NCBI GenBank assembly: GCA_031272035.1
Contig: JAISUO010000021.1
Span: 1-45,972, forward strand
Source of the DNA: Synergistaceae bacterium
Lineage (GTDB): Bacteria; Synergistota; Synergistia; Synergistales; Aminobacteriaceae
DNA: 45,972 nucleotides
Reading direction: 5' to 3'
Under the pieces are notes generated by a model. It saw only the letters and a program-made list of their open reading frames with translations. It searched no databases and had not been told where the DNA came from. A program made the position numbers and the translations under genes. Positions 14,919-22,724 of the stretch are shown here, one piece after another (position 1 is the stretch's first letter; each line of letters opens with the position of its first letter).

Positions 14919-15774
14919 GATACGCCTTCTCCATCGCCGCTCTGAACAGATCCCATCCGACGCGATCCACCGCCACCCGAAAACGCTCGCCGGGTTTTGC
15001 GTGTTCCGTGAAAAAGTCCAGGGCCGCGTCGGCAACGCGGAAAAGCATTTTTTTATCTTTGACAATCGGGAAAATTTCGTTGCCCTTCGTGATCAGGTTG
15101 CCGAAGGTCCCTCCGAAGGAGAGAATGTAGCCCGGCTCGCCCTTCCAGGCGTCCGTGGGGCAGGATTTGACGCATCTTCCGCAGTTGTTGCAGCGCGTTT
15201 CGTCAAGAACGACGCGGTCGTCGGAGAGGGAAAGGGCGTTTGTGCGGCAGGCCTTCACGCAGACCCCGCAGAGCGTGCAGGGCTCTTTTTCCCAGTGAAT
15301 CAGATAGCCTCCCTTGACGCCGAGGTCGTTTTCCTCCGACTTCAGGCAGTTATTCTGGCAGCCGGTCACGCCGAATTTAAATTTATGGGGCAGTTCTCTT
15401 CCGAAATACCGCTCGGATATTTCCACGGCCAGCTGGTAGGTGTCGATACATCCGCTGGGACATATCTGGCTGCCCTGACAGGCGGTTACGGTGCGGACCC
15501 GCGGGCCGCAGACTCCCGTGGAGACTCCCCCCTCCAGCAGCTCCGACCGGACGGCTTCGATGTCTCCCAGTTTCATGAAGGGGATCTCGACCCCCTGACG
15601 CGAAGTCAGATGCACGTGTCCGTCGCCGTATTTTTTCGACACGCCGGCAATCGTCACAAGCTGCTCCGCGGTCAGGTTCCCCCCGATCACCTTAAGCCGC
15701 AGAGAAAAATTGTCCTTTTGCCTCTGGCGCATGAAGCCGCCGTTTTTCAGCGCCTTGTAGTCCACCCCTGCCAT
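14911..15774 (-). CDS. Siroheme/4Fe-4S sulfite reductase with ferredoxin domain
   Basis: A 287-residue single-chain reductase of the sulfite/nitrite reductase superfamily. It has an N-terminal ferredoxin-like half (VHLTSRQGVEIPFMK) and the siroheme-4Fe4S ligand set CQGSQIC with CQNNC (C-x5-C and C-x3-C). An inserted pair of 4Fe-4S ferredoxin motifs follows (CTLCGVCVKAC and CNNCGRCVKSC). It should reduce sulfite to sulfide using electrons from its own clusters. It is the first gene of the minus-strand operon and would provide sulfide for carrier thiocarboxylation. ATG 15774, with AAAGGGG ten bases upstream, is preferred over an ATG at 15825, which has only a weak site. It resembles AsrC and short Dsr-like reductases; an assimilatory role is inferred from context. 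Confidence 0.85.
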   Translation of the reverse strand: MAGVDYKALKNGGFMRQRQKDNFSLRLKVIGGNLTAEQLVTIAGVSKKYGDGHVHLTSRQGVEIPFMKLGDIEAVRSELLEGGVSTGVCGPRVRTVTACQGSQICPSGCIDTYQLAVEISERYFGRELPHKFKFGVTGCQNNCLKSEENDLGVKGGYLIHWEKEPCTLCGVCVKACRTNALSLSDDRVVLDETRCNNCGRCVKSCPTDAWKGEPGYILSFGGTFGNLITKGNEIFPIVKDKKMLFRVADAALDFFTEHAKPGERFRVAVDRVGWDLFRAAMEKAYHG

Positions 15775-15870
15775 ATGAAATTTTCCCCTTTCGGCCCGCT
15801 GGAGCTTCCTGCCCGAACAGCTCATACAAAAACGGAAGCTTCATCTTCACCGTTCAACAGCTTTTTTATA

Positions 15871-15901
15871 ATATAGTTTTTAAATAAGAATTATATAGTT
15901 T
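15871..15901. promoter_or_regulatory. Paired ATATAGTTT direct repeats upstream of the sulfur operon
   Basis: ATATAGTTT occurs at 15871-15879 and 15893-15901, a centre spacing of 22 bp (two helical turns) in a very AT-rich stretch upstream of the sulfite reductase start. A regulator binding one DNA face could use such a pair. No factor can be named. The rest of the 384-base gap 15775-16158 holds the tandem repeats and promoter listed next. Confidence 0.35.
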
Positions 15902-15956
15902 AATATATCATCGTTTCGCGCGATGTCAAGACGAAGACGCCGCCCCTGGATTCGCA

Positions 15957-15976
15957 GGTAAAAAAAGGTAAAAAAA
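15957..15976 (+). repeat. 10-bp perfect tandem duplication
   Basis: GGTAAAAAAA is repeated twice head to tail in the gap between the sulfur operon and the TRAP operon. Confidence 0.8.
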
Positions 15977-15994
15977 GAGCGCATAATCAACGAT

Positions 15995-16025
15995 TTGGCC
16001 GTGTTCAGGAAGTTTGGGATATAAT
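15995..16025 (+). promoter_or_regulatory. Probable promoter of the TRAP operon
   Basis: A perfect TATAAT (16020-16025) with a weak -35 TTGGCC (15995-16000) at 19-base spacing lies about 135 bases before dctP. An AAGGAGG site (16035-16041) follows soon after but has no standard start codon in range. Confidence 0.45.
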
Positions 16026-16105
16026 TGCATTTGGAAGGAGGCGTTTGGCCTGACGGTTATTTTACAGGCGGGCGGATTGGCTGTGCGGTTCAGTGTCTGT
16101 GGAAG

Positions 16106-16140
16106 TTATCAAATGAAATTATCAAATGAATGAAATTACC
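16106..16140 (+). repeat. Tandem repeat in the dctP leader
   Basis: TTATCAAATGAAA (16106-16118) is followed by TTATCAAATGAATGAAA (16119-16135) and a third, partial copy (TTACCAAAGG) that provides the ribosome site of dctP. Confidence 0.8.
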
Positions 16141-16158
16141 AAAGGGGGCAGAGCGTCA

Positions 16159-17151
16159 ATGAAACGAGTGACATTTGTATTTGCAATCGCGGCAGTTTTG
16201 GCTTTGTTGTTTTGTCCCGCGGCGTTCGCCGCGGACTACACGATCAGGGTAGGATCCATCAACTCCGAGGCGCATCCGGACCTCGTCGCGATGCAGGAAG
16301 TGTTTGTGCCCCGCGTCGAGAAGGAATCCGGCGGAAAGATAAAAGTCGAACTTTATCCCAACGGACAGCTCGGCGGCGACCGCGAAATGTCCGAGTCGGT
16401 ACAGCTGGGCACGCTTCAGATAGCCATTCCGGCGAGCTCTCCCCTGGCCGGTTTTGACAAGAGAATTCAGGTTCTCGACCTTCCGTATCTTTTCACGAGC
16501 CGCGAAGCCGCGTTTAAGGCTTTGGACGGCGAACTCGGAAACAAACTCAACGAGTACATAGCGGAAAAAGGTCTGCTGAACCTGGGCTATCAGGAAAACG
16601 GAATGCGCCACGTCACCAACAACAAAGGCCCCGTGAAGTCGCCCGCCGACCTCAAGGGGCTGAAAATCCGCACGATGGAAAACCCGATGCACCTGGCGTA
16701 CTTCAAAGAACTGGGCGCCAACCCGACCCCGATGGCGTGGGGCGAACTTTACACCGCGCTTCAGCAGGGAGTCGTCGACGCGCAGGAGAACCCCTACGCG
16801 ATGATAGTCGAGGGCAAATTCAACGAAGTTCAAAAGTACGCGTCGGAAACGGGCCACGTGTTTTCCGTCACGCTTCTTCTGACGAACAAAAAGTTCATCG
16901 AAGGGCTTCCGGCGGACCTGCGCGAAATCGTGGTTAAAGCCGCGAAGGACACCGCGATCAAACAGCGCGAGCTGATCGCCGCCGAGGAAAGCTCGTACAA
17001 GGAGCAGCTCGAAAAGGCCGGTATGCAGACGAACGAGCTCTCCGCGGCGGAGAAGAAGCTTTTCGTCGAGGCGGCGCAAAAAGTTTACGCGCAATTCGAG
17101 GGAGAACTGGGCAAAGAGATTATGGATCTGGTGAGGAACTCTCAGAAGTAA
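16159..17151 (+). CDS. dctP: TRAP transporter substrate-binding protein
   Basis: A 330-residue periplasmic binding protein of the DctP family. The signal peptide (residues 1-23) ends CPAAFAAD. The family pattern is clear: VELYPNGQLGGDREMSESVQ, then DLKGLKIRTMENPMHLAYF, including the Arg that usually holds a substrate carboxylate, and ALQQGVVDAQENPYAMI. It delivers an organic acid to the DctQM permease encoded next. Neighbouring mannonate dehydratase and dehydrogenase genes suggest a hexuronate or hexonate ligand. ATG 16159 is chosen for its AAAGGGGG site ten bases upstream. A strong hairpin follows the gene. Ile ATA codons are more frequent here than in most neighbours. Confidence 0.93.
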   Translation: MKRVTFVFAIAAVLALLFCPAAFAADYTIRVGSINSEAHPDLVAMQEVFVPRVEKESGGKIKVELYPNGQLGGDREMSESVQLGTLQIAIPASSPLAGFDKRIQVLDLPYLFTSREAAFKALDGELGNKLNEYIAEKGLLNLGYQENGMRHVTNNKGPVKSPADLKGLKIRTMENPMHLAYFKELGANPTPMAWGELYTALQQGVVDAQENPYAMIVEGKFNEVQKYASETGHVFSVTLLLTNKKFIEGLPADLREIVVKAAKDTAIKQRELIAAEESSYKEQLEKAGMQTNELSAAEKKLFVEAAQKVYAQFEGELGKEIMDLVRNSQK

Positions 17152-17165
17152 AATTTTGATTTTTG

Positions 17166-17204
17166 CCGTCGGGACGCGCTCACTTCCGCCGTCCCGACGG
17201 TTTT
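17166..17204 (+). terminator. Intercistronic hairpin between dctP and dctQ
   Basis: CCGTCGGGACG (17166-17176) and CGTCCCGACGG (17190-17200) form a perfect 11-bp stem followed by TTTTGAGTTTT. Within an operon such a hairpin usually ends part of the transcripts or protects the upstream mRNA, so that the binding protein is made in excess over the permease. Confidence 0.75.
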
Positions 17205-17226
17205 GAGTTTTGAGGAGGTCCGTCAG

Positions 17227-17703
17227 ATGACCCTGAAAAAGTTCATCAACAACTTCGAGGAGTATTTTGTGGTGTGGAGTCTGGCGATTATGACCGCTTT
17301 GGTTTTCGTCCAGGTTGTCATGAGGTACATCTTTCATAATTCCCTGTCGTGGAGCGAGGAGCTGGCGCGTTATATCTTTCTCTGGCTTTCGTGGACAGGC
17401 GCGAGTTACGCGGTCAGGGAGCGCACGCATTTCCGCGTCGAGATGCTGGCGAACGTTTTGAAGGGCCGCTCCCGAAAAATTTTCGAACTCGTCATTTTGT
17501 TCGTGTGGTTTTTGTTCAGCTTTTTCCTCACATGGTACGGCACGGCGCTGGTGATATTTCTCATGGACACCGGGCAGGTCTCCGCGGCAATGCGGCTGCC
17601 GATGTCGCTTACCTACGCTTCCGTTCCGGTCGGCTGCGGTCTCATGTGCATACGGCTCATCATCGAAATACAAAAAATAATAAAAGGTGGCGTTGAGGCA
17701 TGA
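17227..17703 (+). CDS. dctQ: TRAP transporter small permease subunit
   Basis: A 158-residue integral membrane protein with four predicted membrane helices (YFVVWSLAIMTALVFVQVV, then the SWSEELARYIFLWLSWTGA motif typical of DctQ, FELVILFVWFLFSFFLTWY, and MSLTYASVPVGCGLMCI). It pairs with the large subunit to form the Na+-driven importer. ATG 17227 has GAGGAGG eight bases upstream. Its stop overlaps the dctM start (ATGA). Confidence 0.92.
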   Translation: MTLKKFINNFEEYFVVWSLAIMTALVFVQVVMRYIFHNSLSWSEELARYIFLWLSWTGASYAVRERTHFRVEMLANVLKGRSRKIFELVILFVWFLFSFFLTWYGTALVIFLMDTGQVSAAMRLPMSLTYASVPVGCGLMCIRLIIEIQKIIKGGVEA

Positions 17704-18986
17704 GCGGTTCCGTACTTCTTTTTATAATTCTCATCGTGGGCATCGCCCTCAGCGTCCCGATAGGAATCACGCTGGGGATCGCCACGGCGATCTGTCTCTG
17801 GCTCACCAACCCGGACATATCCCTCATGCTGATCGCGCAAAAATCCGCGACGGGTTTGGACTCGTTCCCGCTGCTGGCGATTCCGTTTTTTATACTCGCG
17901 GGCGCCCTGATGTGCAACGGCGGAATTTCCCGCCGCATCGTGAACCTCGCGGACAGCCTCGTGGGTTTTATCACAGGCGGGCTTTCGATGGTGACGGTTC
18001 TGGCCTGCATGTTTTACGCGGCGATCTCGGGTTCCGGCCCGGCCACCGTTTCCGCGATAGGTTCTTTTATGATTCCCTCCATGAAGGAGCGCAAATACGA
18101 CGCGCCTTTTGCCGCGGCGATCACCGCTTCGGCGGGAACCATCGGCGTGATTATCCCGCCGAGCATCCCGTTTGTGATTTACAGTATCGTGGCGCAGTGT
18201 TCCATCGGCGACATGTTCATAGCGGGGGTCGTCCCGGGGATAATAATCGGCATCGCGCTGATGCTGGTCTGCTGGGTCACGGCGAAAAAACACAACTACC
18301 TCAGCTCGACGGAACGCCCGACGCTGCGTAAAGTCTGGACAGCGTTTATCGACGCGATATGGGCGCTCATGGTGCCGGTGATCATCCTGGGCGGGATTTA
18401 CGGCGGAATTTTCACTCCGACGGAAGCGGCCGTCGTCGCCGTGGTTTATTCGATAATAATCGGCAAGTTCGTTTACAGGGAGCTGGACGCGAAAATTCTC
18501 TACGAGTGCCTGAGGAGCGCCGGCCTGATAAACGGCGCGACGCAGTTCATGATCGGACTGTCGATGGCCTTCGCCAGCTATCTCGCGATGGCGCAGATCC
18601 CGGGGCAGATTGCCAGATGGCTCACGAACCTCTCCGACAACCCCTACGTGGTGTTTTTCGCGATAAATGTTTTCCTGCTCATCCTCGGCTGTTTCGTGGA
18701 CAACATTCCGGCCGTGATAATCCTCACGCCCATTCTGCTTCCGATAGTGAAAAATCTCGGCATGAGCCCGATACACTTCGGCCTCATCATCACGGTCAAC
18801 CTTGCCATAGGCTTTATCTCTCCGCCCTACGGCATAAACCTTTTCGTCGCGTCGGCGATTTCCGGCGAGAGCATAGAAAGAATCTCCGTCGCGATAATCC
18901 CGTCGTTCCTCGCGATGGTGGCCTGCCTGCTGCTCTTTACGTACTTTCCGGTCCTCACGATGGGCCTCGTCCAACTGATAAAGTAG
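17700..18986 (+). CDS. dctM: TRAP transporter large permease subunit
   Basis: A 428-residue transport subunit of normal DctM length, with about 12 hydrophobic segments. Family landmarks include SGSGPATVSAIGSFMIP, ASAGTIGVIIPPSIPFVIY, FTPTEAAVVAVVYS and ISPPYGINLFVAS. It moves the DctP-delivered organic acid inward with Na+. Translation is coupled to dctQ by a four-base overlap. Isoleucine is often encoded by ATA, including ATA-ATA runs, unlike the adjacent dehydrogenase gene. This suggests that the dctPQM block has a different history from its flanks. Confidence 0.95.
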   Translation: MSGSVLLFIILIVGIALSVPIGITLGIATAICLWLTNPDISLMLIAQKSATGLDSFPLLAIPFFILAGALMCNGGISRRIVNLADSLVGFITGGLSMVTVLACMFYAAISGSGPATVSAIGSFMIPSMKERKYDAPFAAAITASAGTIGVIIPPSIPFVIYSIVAQCSIGDMFIAGVVPGIIIGIALMLVCWVTAKKHNYLSSTERPTLRKVWTAFIDAIWALMVPVIILGGIYGGIFTPTEAAVVAVVYSIIIGKFVYRELDAKILYECLRSAGLINGATQFMIGLSMAFASYLAMAQIPGQIARWLTNLSDNPYVVFFAINVFLLILGCFVDNIPAVIILTPILLPIVKNLGMSPIHFGLIITVNLAIGFISPPYGINLFVASAISGESIERISVAIIPSFLAMVACLLLFTYFPVLTMGLVQLIK

Positions 18987-19131
18987 CGGCAAAGGGGGGC
19001 TCGTCCACAGGTTCATCATCATATTTTTATCAAATGCCTTTTCTTTACAGTATCTTGATGAGACACAATCCGGCGGAAATGATAGAATAGAAGAACTAAA
19101 AAGTGGATCTCGAAAAATCTGTAAGACAAAA

Positions 19132-19149
19132 TTTATAAGATTTATAAGA
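19132..19149 (+). repeat. 9-bp perfect tandem duplication
   Basis: TTTATAAGA is repeated head to tail, 47 bases before the dehydrogenase start. The remainder of the gap 18987-19195 shows no gene. Confidence 0.75.
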
Positions 19150-19195
19150 TATGAAAATCATTCCGTTCAGGACAAAATGAAGGAGGCAAACCGGC

Positions 19196-20212
19196 TTGAA
19201 AGCCATTTACGTCAAAGAGCCCCACAGTCTCGAAATCGTGGACCTGAAGAACCCCTCCGCCGGGCCCGGTGAGGTGCTGGTGCGCGTACACGCGGCCGGA
19301 ATCTGCGGTTCGGACATGCACATCTATCACGGAACGAACCCGCTGGCGAAGTATCCCCGCATCATCGGACACGAGTTCGCCGGAGAAGTCGCCGCTCTGG
19401 GCGAGGGCGTCCAGGGGCTCCGAATCGGCGACCACGTGGCGGTGGACCCCGTAACCAGCTGCGGCGCGTGCTACCCCTGTTCCGTGGGGCGTCACAACGT
19501 CTGCGCGAAGCTGGCGGTTTTCGGAGTTCACCGGGACGGCGGCATGACGGAGTACGTCGCCGTTCCCGCCGCCAACGCCCACGTCGTCCCGAAGGAATGG
19601 TCCTGGGAAAAAGCCGCTCTGGTGGAGCCCTTTTCCATCGCGGCCAACGTCCTCTCCCGCACCGACTGCACCGCAAAGGATCGGGTGCTGGTCATGGGAG
19701 CGGGCCCCATCGGGCTGACCGTCCTGATGAGCGCCACCCTTCTGGGGGCCAGGGTCGCCGTGGCGGACATTCTGGATTCCCGGCTGGAAGTCGCGAAACA
19801 GCTTGGAGCGGAGGTCGTCGTCAACAGCAAAACGTCGAAACTGGAGGACGAAATGCTCCAATGGACCAAAGGCGACGGCGTTCCCCTGATCGTCGACGCG
19901 GTCTGTCTTCCTCAGCTTTTCCCGTCCCTCCTGCAAATGGCGTCTGCCGCGGGGAGAGTCGCCCATCTCGGTTTTTCCGAAACCCCCATGTCCATCGTTC
20001 CCCTTGAAATAACGAAAAAAGAGCTTTCCATTCTTGGATCGCGTCTGAATTGCGGCATGTTCCCCCGGGTCATCGAATGGTTCGGCAAAGGGCTGCCCGC
20101 CGAAAAACTGATTTCCCACACATTTCCTTTTGCGAAGGCCGCGGAAGCGTTCCGTCTGATTGAGGAAAAACCGCTTGAAACCTGTAAAGTGGTATTAACT
20201 TTTCAGGGTTGA
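19196..20212 (+). CDS. Zinc-dependent medium-chain alcohol dehydrogenase
   Basis: A 338-residue MDR dehydrogenase. Catalytic zinc ligands are in GICGSDMHIYHG and GHEFAGEV. The structural-zinc loop is CGACYPCSVGRHNVC, and the NAD(P) fold is VMGAGPIGLTVLMSA. Sequence flavour is that of sugar-acid and threonine dehydrogenases such as L-galactonate or L-gulonate 5-dehydrogenase. Between TRAP transport and mannonate dehydratase genes, oxidation of a hexonate to a keto-acid is the best guess. The start is TTG 19196, with AAGGAGG nine bases upstream and no better ATG nearby. It lies 31 bases before the second dctP, so the two are probably co-transcribed. Confidence 0.85.
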   Translation: MKAIYVKEPHSLEIVDLKNPSAGPGEVLVRVHAAGICGSDMHIYHGTNPLAKYPRIIGHEFAGEVAALGEGVQGLRIGDHVAVDPVTSCGACYPCSVGRHNVCAKLAVFGVHRDGGMTEYVAVPAANAHVVPKEWSWEKAALVEPFSIAANVLSRTDCTAKDRVLVMGAGPIGLTVLMSATLLGARVAVADILDSRLEVAKQLGAEVVVNSKTSKLEDEMLQWTKGDGVPLIVDAVCLPQLFPSLLQMASAAGRVAHLGFSETPMSIVPLEITKKELSILGSRLNCGMFPRVIEWFGKGLPAEKLISHTFPFAKAAEAFRLIEEKPLETCKVVLTFQG

Positions 20213-20243
20213 CGCCCTGAAAAATTTAAAGGAGGCGGTAATT

Positions 20244-21227
20244 GTGAGAAAAGGATTCACTGCAGTACTGGCGCTTGCGTTGTTGTTCGTATTTGCGGGG
20301 ATGGCCTCCGCCGCTCCGGAGTATACCCTGAAGCTGGGGCACCTGGCCAATGAAGATCACTCCTGGCACAAGGGGTCCGTGAAGTTCGCCGAAGAAGTGG
20401 AGAAACTTTCCGGCGGACGCATCGTCTGCCAGGTATTCCCCAACGAACAGATCGGCAACGAAGTGGACAACATTCAGGCCATCCACACGGGGATCGCTCA
20501 CATGGTCATCACGGGTGAATCCATGCAGAACTGGGCTCCCACCTGCGCTCTCATCGGAGTGCCCTACATGATCCGGGACGACGATCACCGGACGAAGATC
20601 CTGACGGGCGAAATCGGCAAGGCCATCGAGAAGGAAGTCATCGAGAAGGTAAAACTGCGTCCCATTTCCACATTCCTCCGCGCTCCCCGCAACCTGACCA
20701 GCAACCGTCCCATCGCGAAGCCCGGCGACCTGAACGGGTTCAAAATCCGCGTCCCGAACGTTCCCCTGTTCGTGAAGGTGTGGGAGTCCTTCGGAGCCAA
20801 ACCGACGCCGATGGCCTTCTCCGAAATTTTCACATCCCTGCAGCAGAACGTCATCGACGGACAGGAAAACCCTCTTGACCTGATCCGCAGCGGTTCTCTC
20901 TACGAAGTCCAGAAGTACGTCAACCTGACGGAGCACGTATACGGCTGGATTTATCTCACAATCGGAGAGGAATTCTTCCAGAAGCTGCCCGCCGACCTTC
21001 AGAAGGCCGTTCTCGACGCGGGAAAAGCGGCGGAAGCTCACGAGCGTGAAATCTTCCTGGCCGACGTCGCCGCCAATGAGAAGTTCCTGAAAGACCACGG
21101 AATGGAGTTCGTGACGGTGGACAAGGCCGCTTTCATCGCCCTGGCCGCCCCCTCCGTGGAGGAGTTTCTGAAATCGAAACCGGCAGAGGTACTGGAACTT
21201 TACAAAAAGAGCGTTAATCTGAAGTAA
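20244..21227 (+). CDS. dctP: Orphan TRAP substrate-binding protein
   Basis: A 327-residue DctP-family protein with a signal peptide ending MASAAPEY. It shows the expected features: VFPNEQIGNEVDNIQA, LNGFKIRVPNVPLFVKVW with the carboxylate-binding Arg, and QQNVIDGQENPLDLI. The start is GTG 20244, after AAAGGAGGCGG. No permease genes follow; the next gene is mannonate dehydratase. It may therefore work with the DctQM encoded 1.3 kb upstream or with a permease elsewhere, or act as a sensor. It is clearly divergent from the first DctP and lacks that operon's ATA-rich codon use. Confidence 0.92.
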   Translation: MRKGFTAVLALALLFVFAGMASAAPEYTLKLGHLANEDHSWHKGSVKFAEEVEKLSGGRIVCQVFPNEQIGNEVDNIQAIHTGIAHMVITGESMQNWAPTCALIGVPYMIRDDDHRTKILTGEIGKAIEKEVIEKVKLRPISTFLRAPRNLTSNRPIAKPGDLNGFKIRVPNVPLFVKVWESFGAKPTPMAFSEIFTSLQQNVIDGQENPLDLIRSGSLYEVQKYVNLTEHVYGWIYLTIGEEFFQKLPADLQKAVLDAGKAAEAHEREIFLADVAANEKFLKDHGMEFVTVDKAAFIALAAPSVEEFLKSKPAEVLELYKKSVNLK

Positions 21228-21240
21228 GATTTGAAGTAAG
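21217..21240 (+). repeat. 12-bp tandem duplication covering the dctP stop codon
   Basis: ATCTGAAGTAAG (21217-21228) is followed by ATTTGAAGTAAG (21229-21240). The first copy contains the TAA stop of the orphan dctP. Confidence 0.8.
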
Positions 21241-21282
21241 GAATCAATCTGAAAAAAGAACTAAAATTCGGCAATAAATACA

Positions 21283-21369
21283 ATCCGGGGGACGCGCAAA
21301 CGACGAACCGGCAACCGCGGGCTGTGTAATTCGCGGGGACTCCGTGTCGGCGGAATCTCGCCCCCGGAT
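21283..21369 (+). ncRNA. Structured 5' leader of the mannonate dehydratase gene
   Basis: ATCCGGGGG (21283-21291) and CCCCCGGAT (21361-21369) are a perfect 9-bp closing helix around 69 bases. Inside, CGACG (21301-21305) can pair with TGTCG (21345-21349), CGG (21309-21311) with CCG (21342-21344), and CCGCG (21315-21319) with CGCGG (21332-21336). It ends ten bases before the GAGGTG ribosome site. No T-run follows, so any regulation would act on translation or RNA stability. I do not recognise a known riboswitch class. Confidence 0.5.
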
Positions 21370-21391
21370 GTATATTTTGAGGTGAATTCTT

Positions 21392-22498
21392 ATGAATCTT
21401 GCAATGGTGTTTTATCGCCACCAGTTGACCCGGGAGAACTTTCAATACGCGAAGCAGTTGGGCTGTACCCACCTTGTCATTCATCTGGTGGACTATTTTC
21501 ATAAGGAAACGCCATCGGCCGCCGTCACCACGGACAACCAGCCGGTGGGGGACGAAGACGGATGGGGCGTGACGCGCAATCGGACGGTCTGGACCAAAGA
21601 TGAACTCCTGGCCATCCGGCGTCAGGTCGAGGAGGAAGGGCTGAAATTCGAGGCCATCGAAAACTTCGATCCCGGTTTCTGGTACGACATTCTGCTGGAC
21701 GGGCCCGAGAAGCAGAAGCAAATGGAGCAGCTGAAACAACTCGTTCGAAACATGGGAGCGGCGGGAATACCCATAATCGGCTACAACTTCAGCCTGGCGG
21801 GCGTCGCGGGTCGTGTGACGGGCAACTTCGCCAGAGGCGGAGCCGAGTCCGTCGGCGCGGACGGAAACGTCGAACGCCCGCTTCCGAAGGGCATGGTCTG
21901 GAACATGTTCTACGACCCCGACGCCCACAGCAGGGATCCCGCAGCCGTCAACGAGGCGACCCGAATCTCTCACGACGAACTGTGGGAACGGTTTTCATGG
22001 TTTATTCAGGAACTTGTCCCCGTGGCGGAGGAATCCAACGTGAAGCTGGCCGCCCACCCCGACGATCCTCCCTTCGCCTTTGTGAGGGGAACGCCGCGCC
22101 TCGTGTGGCGCCCGGAGCTCTATCAGAAACTTCTGGACGTTCGTTCCAGTCACTGCAACGCCCTCGAACTGTGCGTCGGCACTCTGGCGGAAATGAACGG
22201 CTGCAATTATTACGACGCCATCGAAAGCTACGCCTCCCAGAACGCCATTGCCTACGTCCACCTCCGGAACGTCCGGGGACGCATTCCCACCTACCACGAA
22301 ACGTTCATCGACGAAGGCGACATCGACGTCTATCGGGTTCTGGAGATTCTCCACCGCAACGACTTCAGAGGCGTCATCATTCCGGACCACTCCCCTCTCG
22401 TGGCCTCTCCGTCCCCCTGGCACACGGGAATGGCCTACGCTTTGGGGTACATCCGGGCGATGATGCAGCGAGTGGAACACGACGCGCGAATAATCTGA
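21392..22498 (+). CDS. uxuA: Mannonate dehydratase
   Basis: A 368-residue TIM-barrel enzyme that dehydrates D-mannonate to 2-keto-3-deoxygluconate in glucuronate breakdown. UxuA features include GIPIIGYNFS near residue 128, the metal-binding regions LAAHPDDPPF and LELCVGTLAEM, YVHLRNVRG, FIDEGDIDVYRVLE and IIPDHSP. Length fits the family (about 350-400). ATG 21392 is seven bases after GAGGTG. It is the last gene of the sugar-acid block and is preceded by a structured leader. Kinase and aldolase genes for the next steps are not in the window. The 226 bases after it hold no recognisable gene. Confidence 0.92.
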   Translation: MNLAMVFYRHQLTRENFQYAKQLGCTHLVIHLVDYFHKETPSAAVTTDNQPVGDEDGWGVTRNRTVWTKDELLAIRRQVEEEGLKFEAIENFDPGFWYDILLDGPEKQKQMEQLKQLVRNMGAAGIPIIGYNFSLAGVAGRVTGNFARGGAESVGADGNVERPLPKGMVWNMFYDPDAHSRDPAAVNEATRISHDELWERFSWFIQELVPVAEESNVKLAAHPDDPPFAFVRGTPRLVWRPELYQKLLDVRSSHCNALELCVGTLAEMNGCNYYDAIESYASQNAIAYVHLRNVRGRIPTYHETFIDEGDIDVYRVLEILHRNDFRGVIIPDHSPLVASPSPWHTGMAYALGYIRAMMQRVEHDARII

Positions 22499-22724
22499 CG
22501 AGAAAATTGAAGAACGAAGCGCCGATGCAGAGGTCATGTGCAGAGATCGTGGCCGCAACGGCGCTTTCTCACCAATAACACCTGCCATCCGACCCATTTT
22601 GCGGCGTCATTTCAGAATTATTCCCCTAGGCCTCTATTTCCGGAGAACTGCAGATGTAAAAGCGGCAAATCAGCAGTAACTTATTTTCAGTCATATGGAA
22701 ATAATGTGAAAGGAAGCGATTTTT

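Noticed and set aside
16156-19022. Two long minus-strand frames opposite the TRAP operon
   Set aside because: They are antisense to dctP and dctM and are extremely Arg/Asp/His-rich with no fold-like pattern.
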